Source: Haliotis asinina (lineage: Eukaryota; Mollusca; Gastropoda; Lepetellida; Haliotidae). From it: a stretch of 64,000 nt of DNA. Positions 29,401 through 37,637 of the stretch are shown one piece after another. The translations under genes were made by a program, and so were the position numbers. Where the stretch lies: contig NC_090280.1 of NCBI RefSeq assembly GCF_037392515.1, positions 61,641,504 to 61,705,503 of the forward strand, in the 5' to 3' direction. Below the pieces are notes generated by a model. That model had not been told where the DNA came from, made no database searches, and saw only the letters and a list, made by a program, of their open reading frames with translations. The stretch's first letter is position 1; each line of letters begins with the position of its first letter.

Positions 29401-30163
29401 AACTACTATACTACTAGTAAGAAAGGTAAAACAACATTGAAAATTTGTTTCACATTACAGAATTGTATAGTTAAGGTGACATTTTTGGTAAATTCATTGA
29501 AATATATTTTGAGTGAGAGAAATAAAAGAATACCACAAGAATGGTCATAAGACTGAGTTCGTCTCAGAAATCATTTCTAAACATATCTTACAAGGAAAAT
29601 CAACTTCCTTCAATGGCATTTCAGACGTTTGGAAGTAAAATAAAGGCATATTTATGCATAACAACTTCATCTCTATTTTAAGTGGTGTGGCGAACCATCA
29701 GCAGGGTCTGATGTTAACATATAGATCATTTCTGGACTCTCTTAGTCCCATTTGACAGGAACAAGTAAGCACGAGACGATCTTTTGGTATTAGATTTAAT
29801 GTTTCGTGTGTATAAATCTATGCAAAATAACGTCAAATTTTGATTCACCTAATTGTTAATTTGTAAACGATGTTAAACCTCAGTGTCAGTACTGCACCTG
29901 GTCATTGTAAATAAGATTGAAAAATCATGTATCATGTATGCAGTGATGAATCAGTTGTGGCCATGTTTATTTGGTCTGGCTGCATTGTTGTCATAACCAT
30001 GTGTGTCTCTTTGTCACTGTTACGCATTGTGCAATTACGCTCAATTTGCATAAATTTGACAATTTCGAAATACCTCCCAAAAAGGCATTTCATCGAACTA
30101 TTAATGAAACAAATGTGCATATTCACCCTCGTGGGATACCCAGTTTGGTTTCAGCAAACGCAT
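3703..30163 (-). CDS. HIRA: HIRA histone H3.3 chaperone, complete gene, 27 coding exons
   Basis: HIRA is the core subunit of the nuclear HIRA-UBN-CABIN1 complex that deposits histone H3.3 independently of replication. Coding exons, 5' to 3' on the minus strand: 30163-30127, 29248-29186, 27752-27642, 27189-27099, 26190-26102, 25074-24979, 24213-24131, 23772-23695, 23565-23398, 22587-22537, 21509-21453, 21123-21053, 20408-20303, 19468-19250, 15204-15113, 13772-13520, 12967-12876, 12350-12173, 11868-11776, 11481-11321, 10303-10142, 9192-9134, 8024-7922, 7337-7215, 6264-6101, 5337-5246, 3810-3703. Lengths total 3000 nt and every junction keeps frame (999 aa; human HIRA is 1017). Each exon was matched by eye to the vertebrate protein, e.g. 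[13 protein letters not shown] at the start and [15 protein letters not shown] at the end. The donor of exon 14 is the one unsure junction; ending at 19274 removes 8 residues in frame. Confidence 0.96.
4703..4802 (-). mobile_element. type-B SINE fragment (tail side)
   Basis: GTGAGTGAGTGAGTGAGTTT, ACGCTGCTTTTAGCAATATT and CACGGCAGGGGATATGGGCT; the tRNA-like head is missing. In HIRA intron 26. Confidence 0.8.
5660..6100 (-). repeat. 33-bp tandem array copying the HIRA exon 25 / intron 25 boundary
   Basis: About 13 units of 33 bp (two gene-proximal steps are 34 bp) follow the exon 25 donor in HIRA intron 25. Each unit is a diverged copy of the last codons of the exon (RYLVQEG) plus the first bases of the intron. 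Boundary-equivalent positions are 6067, 6033, 6000, 5967, 5934, 5901, 5868, 5835, 5802, 5769, 5736 and 5703. GTGAGT is intact at eight of them (6033, 6000, 5967, 5934, 5835, 5802, 5769, 5736). Unit 5868 is mutated to GAGAGT. The array is intronic if the first donor (6101) is used. Confidence 0.93.
6970..7135 (-). mobile_element. type-A SINE fragment
   Basis: Only the central GCAGTCTGGACCAGACAATC ... ACTGGGATAATTTTGACGAG part is recognisable, together with a trailing TGCTGAAGACCAGTTCT. In HIRA intron 24. Confidence 0.6.
8090..8235 (-). mobile_element. type-B SINE with tRNA-like head
   Basis: GCTGCTTTTAGCAATATTCC, then GGGGAATCAAACCCAGGTCT (inverted B box) and AGGCTACCCCACCACT (inverted A-box end). 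In HIRA intron 22. Confidence 0.85.
8649..8885 (-). mobile_element. type-A SINE
   Basis: ATGAGTGAGTTTACATTTAC, CATGCTCAGCAATATTCC, CGAGTCTGGACCACACAATC and CTTAGTTGCCTTTTGTGGCA occur in the family order. Confidence 0.85.
9533..9675 (-). mobile_element. type-B SINE
   Basis: TGAGTGAGTGAGTTTAATTT, ATCACTACAGGGGACACCAG and a diverged head ending TAGGCTACCCCACC. In HIRA intron 21. Confidence 0.8.
9848..10120 (-). mobile_element. type-A SINE, nearly full length
   Basis: Runs from GTGAGTGAGTGTGTGAGTTT through CTGCACTCAGCAATACTCC, GAGTCTGGACCAGACAATCC and ACCCGATCCCGTTAGTCGCC to TTCATGGGTCT. It ends about 20 bases from the HIRA exon 21 donor. Confidence 0.9.
10490..10728 (-). mobile_element. type-A SINE
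   Basis: GTGAGTGAATGCGTGAGTGA, AATCTGGACCAGACAATCCA, GTCGTCTCTTACAACAAGCA and the CTTCATGGATC end. In HIRA intron 20, close to exon 21. Confidence 0.85.
11776..13772 (-). CDS. HIRA: HIRA exons 16-19: disordered linker with AT-hook-like basic motif
   Basis: Exon 16 (13772-13520) is Ser/Pro/Thr-rich with several SP and TP sites. Exon 17 (12967-12876) starts PMKALEK, matching vertebrate PMKAFDS, then a Thr-rich run. Exon 18 (12350-12173) contains [20 protein letters not shown]; its GRPRK core is an AT-hook-like motif equivalent to KKKKGRPRKDS in human HIRA. Exon 19 (11868-11776) carries [10 protein letters not shown], matching human LPIPSPQ. Phases at all four junctions agree. The exon 16 donor is followed directly by a (GTGA)n block described separately. 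Confidence 0.93.
13270..13502 (+). repeat. (TCAC)n microsatellite at the tail of a plus-strand SINE fragment
   Basis: A pure (ACTC)n tract runs from about 13366 to 13472, then becomes (CCCA)n to 13502. It follows TATATGGCTGAAACAATGCT, which resembles the 3' part of the local SINE tail in plus orientation, so it is probably an expanded SINE tail. On the HIRA transcript it reads (GTGA)n and starts 17 bases after the exon 16 donor. Confidence 0.85.
15113..19468 (-). CDS. HIRA: HIRA exons 14-15: linker and ASF1-binding B domain
   Basis: Exon 14 (19468 to 19250 or 19274) begins [15 protein letters not shown], matching the vertebrate YGKSL segment after the propeller, and continues into a Lys/Glu-rich helix. 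Exon 15 (15204-15113) carries [20 protein letters not shown], the conserved B-domain core that docks on ASF1. The basic [10 protein letters not shown] block is unchanged. The exon 14 donor is ambiguous: GAT|GTAACG at 19250 and AAG|GTGTCA at 19274 are both weak, both in phase, and differ by 24 nt. The intron between the two exons is over 4 kb and holds tandem repeats and SINEs. Confidence 0.93.
15268..15415 (-). mobile_element. type-B SINE
   Basis: TATGTGAGTAAGAGTTTAAG, AACACCAGAAATTGACTTCT, AATCAAACCCGGGTCTTCAG and CTCTAGTATACCACACCACC. Adjacent to HIRA exon 15. Confidence 0.75.
15590..15990 (+). repeat. 27-bp minisatellite in HIRA intron 14
   Basis: At least a dozen diverged units of about 27 bp share the core CTTAGCAACATACCAGCTAC followed by ATCACAT. 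Units run from about 15600 to 15985 and are less regular at the left end. A related CTTTTAGCAACTT motif occurs twice near 11610-11700. There is no coding potential. Confidence 0.85.
16715..16845 (+). repeat. 56-bp direct repeat, two copies plus a partial copy
   Basis: The unit reads AGTGCTAAGGTGACTGTAAC, then TCCCATACTTTAATGCTGAC and TTAAGGTAGCCTT. It occurs twice nearly unchanged, and the start of a third copy (TTGGTGCTAAGG) follows. It lies in HIRA intron 14. Confidence 0.8.
17337..17490 (-). mobile_element. type-B SINE, diverged
   Basis: GAGTGAGTGTTATTGCAGTT, GGCAGAGGACAACAGAAATG, GAATTGAACCCAGGAATTCA and GATGAGCAAACGCTTTAAAT. Confidence 0.75.
18140..18480 (+). repeat. diverged direct repeat of about 180 bp in HIRA intron 14
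   Basis: Two adjacent stretches (about 18155-18300 and 18338-18480) share ATGCTGACAAATATAGAAAT, the AAGGGAGAC...CTCTGCA segment and GGCATAATTA blocks in the same order. This is an old tandem duplication. No coding potential. Confidence 0.65.
19865..20215 (-). mobile_element. type-B fragment followed by type-A SINE remnant
   Basis: CAAGGGACACCAAAAATGGG and ACCCACATGGGGTATCAAGA (B), then CTCTCAGCAATATTTCAGCT, ACAGATAATCCAGTGGTTGA and CTGGGATATGATGACATACA (A). Both are old. In HIRA intron 13. Confidence 0.65.
20303..30163 (-). CDS. HIRA: HIRA exons 1-13: N-terminal WD40 beta-propeller (residues 1-367)
   Basis: These 13 exons encode the seven-bladed WD40 propeller that in other animals contacts UBN1 and supports trimerisation. 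Blade signatures read directly: [12 protein letters not shown] with [25 protein letters not shown] with [23 protein letters not shown] with [22 protein letters not shown] with [36 protein letters not shown], and SIMDISW with [13 protein letters not shown]. The invertebrate-to-vertebrate match is very high here (for example [20 protein letters not shown] is identical to human). No stop or frameshift is seen, so the propeller should be functional. Exon 10 is only 51 nt and carries [17 protein letters not shown], the variable inter-blade loop. Confidence 0.96.
21637..21830 (-). mobile_element. type-B SINE with a (TGAT)n tail
   Basis: A (GATT)n run replaces the usual (GTGA)n tail, followed by GAGTTTGACTTTACGCCAAT, TTTTAGCAATATCCCAGCAA and AAATTGAATCCAGGACTTCA. 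In HIRA intron 10. Confidence 0.8.
22086..22495 (-). mobile_element. type-A SINE with a ~145-bp (GTGA)n tail
   Basis: A long (GTGA)n run at 22086-22231 leads into GAGTTTAGTTTAGTTTTACG and the full type-A body, ending GACCTTCACGGGTTTCTG. It ends about 42 bases from HIRA exon 10 and is the clearest example of the microsatellite being the SINE 3' tail. Confidence 0.92.
23050..23130 (-). other. tRNA-like segment (SINE head)
   Basis: On the minus strand GTGGTAGAGCATCTGCCTAC fits a tRNA D-arm/A box and ACAGTTCCAATCTTGC a decayed T-arm. Not a working tRNA. In HIRA intron 9. Confidence 0.55.
24393..24648 (-). mobile_element. type-A SINE, nearly full length
   Basis: CATGAGTGAGTGAGCAAGTT, GCTGCACTCAGCAATATTCC, ATCGAGTCTGGACCAGACAA and CGCCTTTTATGGCAAGCATG. 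In HIRA intron 6. Confidence 0.9.
25228..25390 (-). mobile_element. type-A SINE fragment
   Basis: GATGTCGCACTCAGCAATAA, AATGGAATCTGGATGAGTTA and ATCAACAGCATGAACATCTA; the head is lost. Confidence 0.7.
26303..26500 (-). mobile_element. type-A SINE, internally deleted
   Basis: GAGAGTGAATTTAGTCTCTT, GAGTCTGGACCAGACAATCC and CTTCTTACAACAAGTATGG, ending CTTCATGGGTC. About 110 bases upstream of HIRA exon 5. Confidence 0.8.
27424..27590 (-). mobile_element. type-A SINE fragment
   Basis: AATGAGTGAGTTCAGTTTAA, CAAGTCTGGACCAGTCAGTC and ATCGGTCTGCGCAGTTGCGA. About 50 bases from HIRA exon 3. Confidence 0.8.
27800..28634 (+). mobile_element. Tigger/pogo-like DNA transposon, internally deleted, in HIRA intron 2
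   Basis: The ends are terminal inverted repeats: CAGTTGTGCTCCGTTTATCC at the left and, read inward from the right, CAATCGTGCCCCGTTTATCC. Both are flanked by TA, the usual target duplication for Tc1/mariner/pogo elements (TA at 27798-27799 and 28635-28636). The element is 835 bp and keeps a C-terminal transposase remnant. The family call comes from TIR style plus that remnant. Confidence 0.85.
28161..28412 (+). pseudogene. Tigger/pogo transposase C-terminal remnant
   Basis: An open stretch of 83 codons contains [20 protein letters not shown], resembling the AW..V...TI.NCF segment found after the DDE domain in Tigger/pogo transposases. The rest is acidic and ends in LYSQCKRL. The HTH and catalytic DDE parts are absent, so it cannot transpose by itself. 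Confidence 0.7.
28635..29185 (-). other. HIRA intron 2, right part, no recognised feature
   Basis: AT-rich sequence between the Tigger-like element and exon 2; no exon, repeat or RNA seen. Confidence 0.5.
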
Positions 30164-30720
30164 TCTTGCTCAACGAACTTTCCGAAAATATTTTCTGTTT
30201 GTGTATTTTCTATAAAATCATTTGTCACGCTCTGCTATGGGTCCCGCCATGTTTGAAGTTTACACTGAAATCTCGGGCCGCGCGAGGTTCAGCTGTCAAA
30301 GGTGAAGGTCATTATCAAGGGACAGGTGCCCTTGCGCTTTGACATCGAGTTACTTCCCCTGGACTGCAAAGTCAACGCTCCCACGCCTTTAGCGGGATTC
30401 TTATTCACAAACTCAAGATGTGCCATTCGTTGCGAGAAGGTAAACGCTAAAAGATTCAAAGGAGGACAATAGGAAAATAAAATCACTTGTCCGTTAGTGT
30501 CTTATGATGTTTTTAAAACTTTTTTTTGTATACCATTCACAAATGCCTCAAAATATCGTCAAACCAGGGAGCCTATATTGAGGGGGAGAAGAAACTCCTG
30601 AAAAGCCGCTGAACGTATGTCTCGGGTCGTTACGTAACCAGTGTAGCCAATATGGTGGCAGTGTAGTATTTAAGACTTGAGCCCTGTTTATTTTCAACAG
30701 CTGATAACGTTCGCTGAGTG
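30164..30720 (-). promoter_or_regulatory. probable HIRA promoter and 5'UTR region
   Basis: This is the sequence upstream of the HIRA start codon. On the minus strand an ATGGCGGGAC motif at about 30242-30251 resembles a YY1 site, common near housekeeping promoters. A perfect GTTACGTAAC palindrome (PAR-bZIP or C/EBP type) lies at 30629-30638. The 30270-30300 stretch is locally GC-rich (ggccgcgcgagg). There is no clear TATA box. The transcription start cannot be placed from sequence alone. Confidence 0.4.
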
Positions 30721-31032
30721 TTATAACAACTGAAATCCTACATGTAGATGATAGGTCAACTATTTTGTCACTTCAGTTAAATTGTAATAATTGATATTAG
30801 TGTCCGTATTAGGACAGTAGATTTGTAGTAGAGTTTCAAGTTGGTAAGTTATAGCTCACTAGCTTCTATTCTCGATTCACTGCGAAGATAGACTAAATTG
30901 TCCATTCCATTCCCCACATGCAATAAGATATCTGAATTAATTATTAATGTAAACAAAAATGTTTCAAAGTAGATTTTTTAAAAGTACAGCTGATGTTAAC
31001 ACGTGTTCTTGCGATACTTTTACCTTCTTTAA

Positions 31033-32299
31033 AGGTCACATGCAACCAAAAAATGAAACATAATTAAAACACATTTATCACTTATTCATTACATATAATA
31101 TACATTGCTGCTTTTTAAAAAAAACAAATAAACACAATTATAAGCGTACAATCGCGATTCAAAAGTGCAATATTTTGTACTTGGGCTTACTTCCCCCGAA
31201 ACGAAGCCCTCGGGAGACCGAACCCAGTCATAGCGGGTGGATATGCACTGAAGTGTAACGACGGCTTCCGATTGGCTGTTTCATTTGCTGATATATGTTC
31301 ATTGTGTGTACAGAAAGATGATCTGTTTGATGGGCATTTTACGAGTATAGCCAGTCACAAGAAAGTAAGATTTTTTATGGATAACAACTTCTTTTTGTGT
31401 ACTTGATGCGTCGTTTCAATATGGATTCATATACTGCTGTCAAACAAAATCATATACACTAAAAGAAGTCGTTATCCATGAAGAATGTATATAGAGATGT
31501 TGGGTTTGGAAAATATCTGTTCTCTGAATTTGCGCTCGATCCAATCAAAAATCATGTCAGTAAAGATGGTAAACTACTGGGTGGCTGGAATCTGTCATTT
31601 GTCCAAGTACAAAGCAGGACTTAAAACTGACAAGAGTTTGCACCAGTTCCCGTCAGATCCAGTCATCCGAAAAAAATGAATGTAGTATGTTTGCAACCCA
31701 CAGACATAAAAACATGTCATGTGTATCACACGTGCCTAATTACATAATGTGGCTGACACGGGACTCGGGTGCACGAGTCATAAATCAACATATTTTCTTT
31801 ATGTCGTATAGTCTGATAGGTGTTAAGTTCAAATTGCACGTGGTCAGTGATTGAAGCTGTGTATTGCATGTTGTCTTTAGCAGACAGGCAGGTGTGAATA
31901 AACCAGACACTGCATGAGCTTTCTCTGTGACAGAGACTGCTTACCACAATCAACAATTTTTTGTACGTAACAAGTAGATTATTTACTTGTTTGTGTACAC
32001 AACCAAGACTAGACTACTGCTCACGACCTCAGACGCTGGGCATGCATATTGTTTCAAGCTCCGCGAACCTATTCACTGCGCATGCGTTATGGACGCAGCG
32101 CAGCTGTTGAAACCAGTTTTCCCCTCAGCGCTGGGGGGAATTTAGTGAAACGTTTGCACTCCGATTTCGCGGGCTTTTTTTTCATCGCGTTTTTTTCAAC
32201 TTTATAGGTTGAATTGGCATTTTTTATGATTTGTTTCGGCAAGTGCACACCGAAAGGTACCAGAATCTGCAAAGTTGTGTTTTACGTTGCATGTGACCG
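31033..32299 (+). mobile_element. Kolobok-like DNA transposon with TTAA duplication and THAP remnant
   Basis: GGTCACATGCAAC begins at 31034 and its reverse complement GTTGCATGTGACC ends at 32298. Both ends are flanked by TTAA (31029-31032 and 32300-32303), so the element is about 1267 bp. TTAA target duplication plus a THAP domain is the combination known for the Kolobok superfamily. piggyBac also uses TTAA but does not carry a THAP domain. It has lost most of the transposase. Confidence 0.75.
31566..31679 (+). pseudogene. THAP zinc-finger fragment of a transposase
   Basis: Reads MVNYWVAGICHLSK, then KTDKSLHQFPSDPVIRKK and a stop. This is the start of a C2CH THAP domain (C-x-A-x-x-C ... H-x-F-P). 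The first zinc-ligand Cys is replaced by Trp (NYWVAGIC), and the sequence stops just before the conserved W after RKK. It is a decayed DNA-binding domain lying inside the Kolobok-like element. Confidence 0.75.
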
Positions 32300-33099
32300 T
32301 TAACATGTTTTGGGAGGGAAGGCCGCGGTGTATCATTTATTATTTCATTCATTGACATATGGGCTTCTTTCTTTTATTCTTTTTCTTTATTTCTTTCATT
32401 TATTCACATAATTCTTGCTCTTAATTCTTATTATAATTCATGCATTCATTCATTGTAAAATTCCGACTGATACATAAACTGGCTGAAGTTCTGTTAAACC
32501 AGGGATAATCTACAACGTATATACTCTATATAGTCTCTCTGGTTAAACACAACTGAAGTTGCACTGGGAACATGCCAAGTCACTGTGTGCGTCGGAGCAT
32601 GACGAGGCACACATTAATTAGTACAAATGGTAAAGAAAGCAAGCGAGTGACCTATCCCTGTTGTAGAGTATCCCTGGTCAAACAAAATGAGTATTAAGAC
32701 TTCACAGCAAGAGTTTTGATTTCCAAAACACTATGGCAGAATGCTTTTGTTATACAGCGATTTTGTGTGCAAATCTAGGCGTTCAAAATAAATGTAAAAT
32801 AAAGTCTGAAAATTTCACCTTGGTAATTACCAAAATATCCACCAATGATTTTCACGTATCACGTACCCTTTGTTAATTTTCAAATTAGTTCAAATCAATT
32901 GTATATTTTTAAAGACCAAATGACCCATAATTACACTACATAAAATATATACTGAACCGCAAAAGAAACGTCAGCGTACCGAACATACCTTGTTTGTTGC
33001 CAATGTTCAAGAGAAAAAAATGGTTTCTGATTCTGTATTTGAAAAAAATGTTACAACACAGTTACTAAAGTAATGATGGGGCGAGGTTTTTTGTCAGTC

Positions 33100-33676
33100 T
33101 AAGTAACTTAGCCCCAGTGTTATTCGCTACACTACCACACCGGGTCTGAGAAAACCTAATAGGAGGTCGCATCAGTTAACCTTTGAGATTCACCAATCAG
33201 GACACTGCGAAAACTCGCGAAAGTGGGCATTCACACATATCTACAGAACTTTTGCCTCGGAAAGGTTTGTACCTTTCTGAATGATTCTGAATGCTGTTTT
33301 CCTACTGTCAACAGTGAGTAAACAGTCGTTGAAAATAGCGTTTGTTAATATTCAAGGAACTGTCAGCTTGCAGACATATTAGCCATTGTCAACTATGTCA
33401 TCAGAAAGCCCTGGGTATATGTACTGCAGGTCAAATACCTGTGTTTATGCTGATTTTCGTATGTTGAGGGATCATTGTCACAGACTATCGGCTTAACCTT
33501 AAATTAACCGCCAAACCTTAAACAGTGGCCGTTGTCTGATTGGTTAAATCTGTTCGGCCTTCTAGTGTTTGACTGGACGGCCACAGGTCGCTCAAGGGTT
33601 ACCTGACGCGACCTCCTGTCAGGTTTTGTTAGACTCAGTATAGGAGTGTAACGAATAACGCTGGGGCTATGTTTAC
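33100..33676. repeat. inverted-repeat unit inside the Tc1-like element
   Basis: The left arm (about 33108-33195: GCCCCAGTGTTATTCGCTAC ... GGAGGTCGCATCAG) is the reverse complement of the right arm (about 33590-33668: CTGACGCGACCTCC ... GAATAACGCTGGGGC). The match goes on inward through a shared CCAATCAG. It may be a nested MITE or long subterminal repeats of the Tc1 element itself. Confidence 0.7.
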
Positions 33677-33785
33677 TTTGTGCGTATTTCATGAAAATGA
33701 CAATGTACATGCATTCCGAGGTGTCATCCGTCTAAGAAGAGTCACCGAAAATGCACCGAATCAATCACTCATCGACATTAGCGAC

Positions 33786-34725
33786 ATGCCACGATTATCA
33801 ACGGAAAAGAGGCCCCAAGCCTTAGGAAGACTGAATGCTAGCCAATCTGCAAGACATGTTGCAGATCATTTTTTAGTTCATGTTCGAACAATATATACCG
33901 CCTGCAGCAACAAGTCCAAGCCACTGGAAGCACAACAGACCGTTCTCGCAGTGGAAGACCGCCTATATATGACAACGTTGAGGCAAAATCGCCAGGTTGT
34001 ACGTCATCAAAATCGTTTCGCTAAGGCTGCGGAAACTTCGCGGATAACCGTTGGGAATCACCCGAGAATAATATCATTTTGAGGCATAGAAAGGTCAGAG
34101 TCCTTACTGGGATTCGATCATCACTCTTCGACATCGTCTTGCTTGTAGCGAGAGTTGCAAACTGTAGTTTTCTTCTGCTAAAGCTTTCTCGACGGCTGAT
34201 GACAGAGTGAGAGTGTGGCGACGAAGCGGGGACCGTATTGCAGATCATTGTGTCCCGGAAAGAAACTCGTGGGGATGTCCTAGCATAATGGTGTGGAGTG
34301 CCATCGCTCTCAATCACACAAACTAGGCACTGTGGTGTCCCAGAATATTGGTCCTGGTAGAGGAAATGTCATCTGCCCGCTACATTGATCAAGCGCTGAG
34401 ACCATTCGTCGTGTAACTTTTTGGTCGTCATGGGAACTCCGTCTTCCAGCAGGACATACTGCCAGAGCAACTAGAGACCTTCTCCGTGAACACGGCACAC
34501 AAACTCTGGAATGGCCTGCCCTCAATCCAGTCTTAAACGAGGTACGAGATATAGAGGAGGCTCAATGATGCGCGACCAATGCCGGCAGCTGCAGCTGAAC
34601 TCCCTCAGGATGATCACCGAGTCTGGGCACAAGTTCTTATGGCCTTCTTTAACCGTCTCATCCATTCCATGTACAGACGGTGCTACACTGTTGTCAACAC
34701 TCCAGGAGACCATACACGTTATTCC
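33786..34725 (+). pseudogene. Tc1-like transposase, broken by frameshifts and stops
   Basis: The paired-like HTH start is clear: MPRLSTEKRPQALGRLNASQ then ARHVADHFLVHVRTI. Further on, pieces in different frames match the family in order: VRVWRRSGDRIADHCVPER, IMVWSAI, FQQD (the second catalytic Asp region), then LIHSMYRRCYTVVN and GDHTRY, the usual C-terminus. At least four frame changes or stops separate them (for example the stop near 34080). It is inactive. Confidence 0.85.
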
Positions 34726-34925
34726 ATTTCGGATCGTACTGTCGCGCCACCTGTCGTTATTTTGACTTGTAATTGTCTAAAATCCGTCTTTAAGTATTGA
34801 TGATCAAACATGTCAATTTTGAAATCTTCCCAAAATATTATGTTATTGACGCGTGTTTGAATTAAACTGATGAACTGATTAATTATTTTAAAAAGGGAGT
34901 GGCGTTTCTTTTTTCTTGTTTTTTT

Positions 34926-35400
34926 TCTGTTTTGTCTTGCGTTTCTGTGTACATGACATGGATGTATACACATGCGCATCAAGGGAGTTTTCGAATACGA
35001 AACACATTGTAAAGATATCTTGCTAACAAGAGTTTTTGATCAATGGAATGATACTAACCCATTAATCCACTGATATTTCTACTGTGCTTGAAGTAAGAGG
35101 TAGATCATCACGAAGTGTTGTGACATTTATATAGAATATGCATTTCATCTTCCGTTACATTTAGAATCAGAGCTTTCATAATCACAAAATCCTTTTCTAA
35201 GACATTGTATTCCTACCCTGTTATAACAGTTTCCGAAGATAAGCAGTGCTTAACGCTATTTAATATCATTAAGATCGAAGATGTACAATTCTGAAGTAAG
35301 TGATGACTTAATAGTAGAATAGAAGTGTAGCGAGGTTTTGTTTGTTTTGCATGCTAGTCTTGCTTGGCACAGTCAGTAATCTTTCCCTAAATACATTTAA
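34926..35400. other. intergenic, no recognised feature
   Basis: AT-rich spacer between the Tc1-like and LINE remnants; nothing supported. Confidence 0.5.
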
Positions 35401-35416
35401 AAATAAATCAATATTA

Positions 35417-36125
35417 CTACATCAAAATTGGTACAATCTTCATATCGAATATCTTAAATGAATCATAAATATTTACATAATATTTACGAACAAGACTTTG
35501 TATTGGGAATAATGCTTTGTTCGCTTGTTGTGCTAAAATAGTACAAGCTCTTGACCAAACAAGATTAGGTGTCATCATATTACCCAGATACTTGCTGGCA
35601 TTAACTACTTCAGTGTCTGTATCATTATATGCCCATTTATCAAATCTAGATAACCGACCCCTGCTTCTTAAAAAAGCAGTTTCTTTAGTTTTGTCAGTAT
35701 TAATCTCCATGCCCCTTTTACAGCAATTACCATGAAGAAAATCTAACTGTTTTTGCATCTTGAGAGGTGTATCATCATCCACTAGTACGAGATCATCTGC
35801 AAGGAGTAACGGTAAAATATTATACATGTTTCAAGGTCAAACACTTCACTCATAGATTCAGAAAGTTCCTTGATAAACTTCGAAACAAAAGTAAAGGACT
35901 AAGTGCACACCCTTGTCTAACCCCCGTGGAACAACTGAAATAAACAGACAGTTTCTTCCCTTCAGTTACAACTGCTGATATTCTCTTGTTGTACAGGGTT
36001 TGGAGAACTTTAAATATGTTTCCATGTATACCATTTTTCAAGATGAGATGGAGAAGCTTCTTCCCACATACCATGTAAAAACACCTTTTTAAAATCGACA
36101 TACGCACAATATGATTTACCCTTCG
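35417..36125 (-). pseudogene. LINE (non-LTR) reverse transcriptase fragment
   Basis: On the minus strand the order is DFKK, KNGIHGNIFKVLQTLYNKRI, GVRQGCALSPLLL, then, in another frame, LLADDLVLVDDD and MEINTDKTKE. These are finger and palm motifs of a LINE reverse transcriptase; the catalytic box reads LADD instead of the usual F/YADD. There is a frame break near 35850. The 5' and 3' ends of the element are missing. The clade cannot be fixed from this fragment. Confidence 0.8.
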
Positions 36126-36164
36126 TTAATATTATTCAGACAATTTGTTATAATTCATCAGGTT

Positions 36165-36395
36165 TTTTCATTCCTATTTTATTTATTTTATATCTATTTC
36201 TACATGTTTCAGAACTTGTAGGAGGGTCATAAATCTCCGGATTTTGGATTCCTAATTTATTATTTTATTCCGATTTTTACCTGTTTGATACACTGTAGGA
36301 TAGTCACAAATCTCCGGATTTTTTATTCTTGCTTTATGTACTTTATTTCCATTTCTGCCTACTTCAAACATTACAGAACAGTCAAAACTTCCATT
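36165..36395 (-). repeat. tandem repeat of about 78 bp, three units
   Basis: Units share AATCTCCGGATTTT, then T-rich sequence, TATTTCCATTTCTACCTGTT and GTAGGATAGTCA-type segments. The two AATCTCCGG copies lie about 78 bp apart near 36231 and 36309. It borders a type-B SINE at 36467. Confidence 0.65.
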
Positions 36396-36466
36396 ACGCT
36401 CACCTCCATCCTCGCCACATTCACCATTCTCAGACAAAAATCATTCAGCTTCGGAAACCTAGTGAT

Positions 36467-36605
36467 TGAGTGAGTGAGTATGGTTTTACGCAGTTTTTAG
36501 CAATATTCCAGCAATGGGACACCAAGAAATGGACTTCACACATTGCACCCATCGAACCCGGGTCTTTGACGTGATGGTCAAGCGCTTCAACCAGTAGGCT
36601 CACTT
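36467..36605 (-). mobile_element. type-B SINE with clear tRNA-like head
   Basis: TGAGTGAGTGAGTATGGTTT, GCAATATTCCAGCAATGGGA, ATCGAACCCGGGTCTTTGAC and CAAGCGCTTCAACCAGTAGG. Confidence 0.87.
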
Positions 36606-37637
36606 TAACCAGTAGATGTTAACAATACTGTAACACGCAGTGCACAACTTAAGAAACTGGCAACAAATGTGTAATATTACAAGAAAACAACAATCTTATT
36701 AGTTCACCAAGTTTATTAAAATCAATTCCTTTTGTGACAGGTTGTGACTTACCTACTCTCCCCTTGTGCATACATCGAACGACACCTGGCATGTCCATTC
36801 ACACCGGTTAAACATTTTGAAATAATAGACCACATTTGTATCAATACTTTGTACCCATGCATACGGGTGTCCTGGCGACTGGTTGTGTTCACACTGGCTG
36901 GATACAAAAAGGCAAAATATGCTGCATTTTGAGGCCAATACGGGATAAAATTAAAATTAAAATTAAGGCTACGAGACGTGGGAGCTGAGAAAATGTGTCT
37001 TCTTCCATCAAAACAATGTGTCAGGGCACACGCTCACGACTGTGGCTTTGAAAGGCATGGGCAGCAACCCCATTTTCACATTTGTCCTATTGTAAGATAG
37101 ATGCACACCTTTTCCATACTTTTGTTTCGAGAATAAAGGGTTTTTTCTTACGTCACTTCCGTTGACATGCTCTTTATGGCATGTTCTAATCCGACCTTAA
37201 GCACAGTCCCATATGTGTTCTGATGGCATTTCATTTCATGATTGGCCAAGACATCATAAACTTCCAAATCATACTCTGCATGTGGTTTGAAACAGAAACT
37301 GAAACAGAATCCATGGGTTCGGTTGAGGTTGGGAAGGACGAAAGTGCCTCGGAGATGCTGTTTCGTGACGTCAGATAAACAAACATGTACTACAAGTTCC
37401 TTCACTTATATCACTACAGTACTACATCGTTATGTCGTCTCCTGCTTATGGTGGTGTGCTGGACACGACCTGATGGCGAAATCATCTGTCTCTCTCGTCA
37501 GACACAAATGGCTGTCCACCCGTTAATTTCTTGCAGGACGTTGTGTACAGTGCAAAGAAGTGTTTTTCCCGAGGATGTTGAAGTATCATGGTAATCCCGG
37601 AAAAGGTCTGAATACCAAAGCCACATCTGGATAGCGT

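Larger units (their letters stand above)
32950..34915 (+). mobile_element. degenerate Tc1-like transposon
   Basis: The left end is TACTGAACCGCAAAAGAAAC next to TA at 32948-32949. The right side keeps only GGCGTTTCTTTT near 34901-34913, after which the inverted repeat is lost, so the right boundary is approximate. A broken Tc1-type transposase lies between. An inverted-repeat unit sits between the left end and the transposase (separate entry). Confidence 0.8.

Noticed and set aside
29640..29690. ATG AAG TTG TTA on the minus strand as HIRA exon 1
   Set aside because: Starts MKLL like human HIRA but continues CINMP with no donor in phase; the exon at 30163-30127 ([13 protein letters not shown]) fits far better.
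37148..37405. 85-codon open frame on the minus strand
   Set aside because: Looks protein-like in part and ends at a possible donor, but no family match, no convincing partner exons, and it overlaps other open frames of similar length on the opposite strand.
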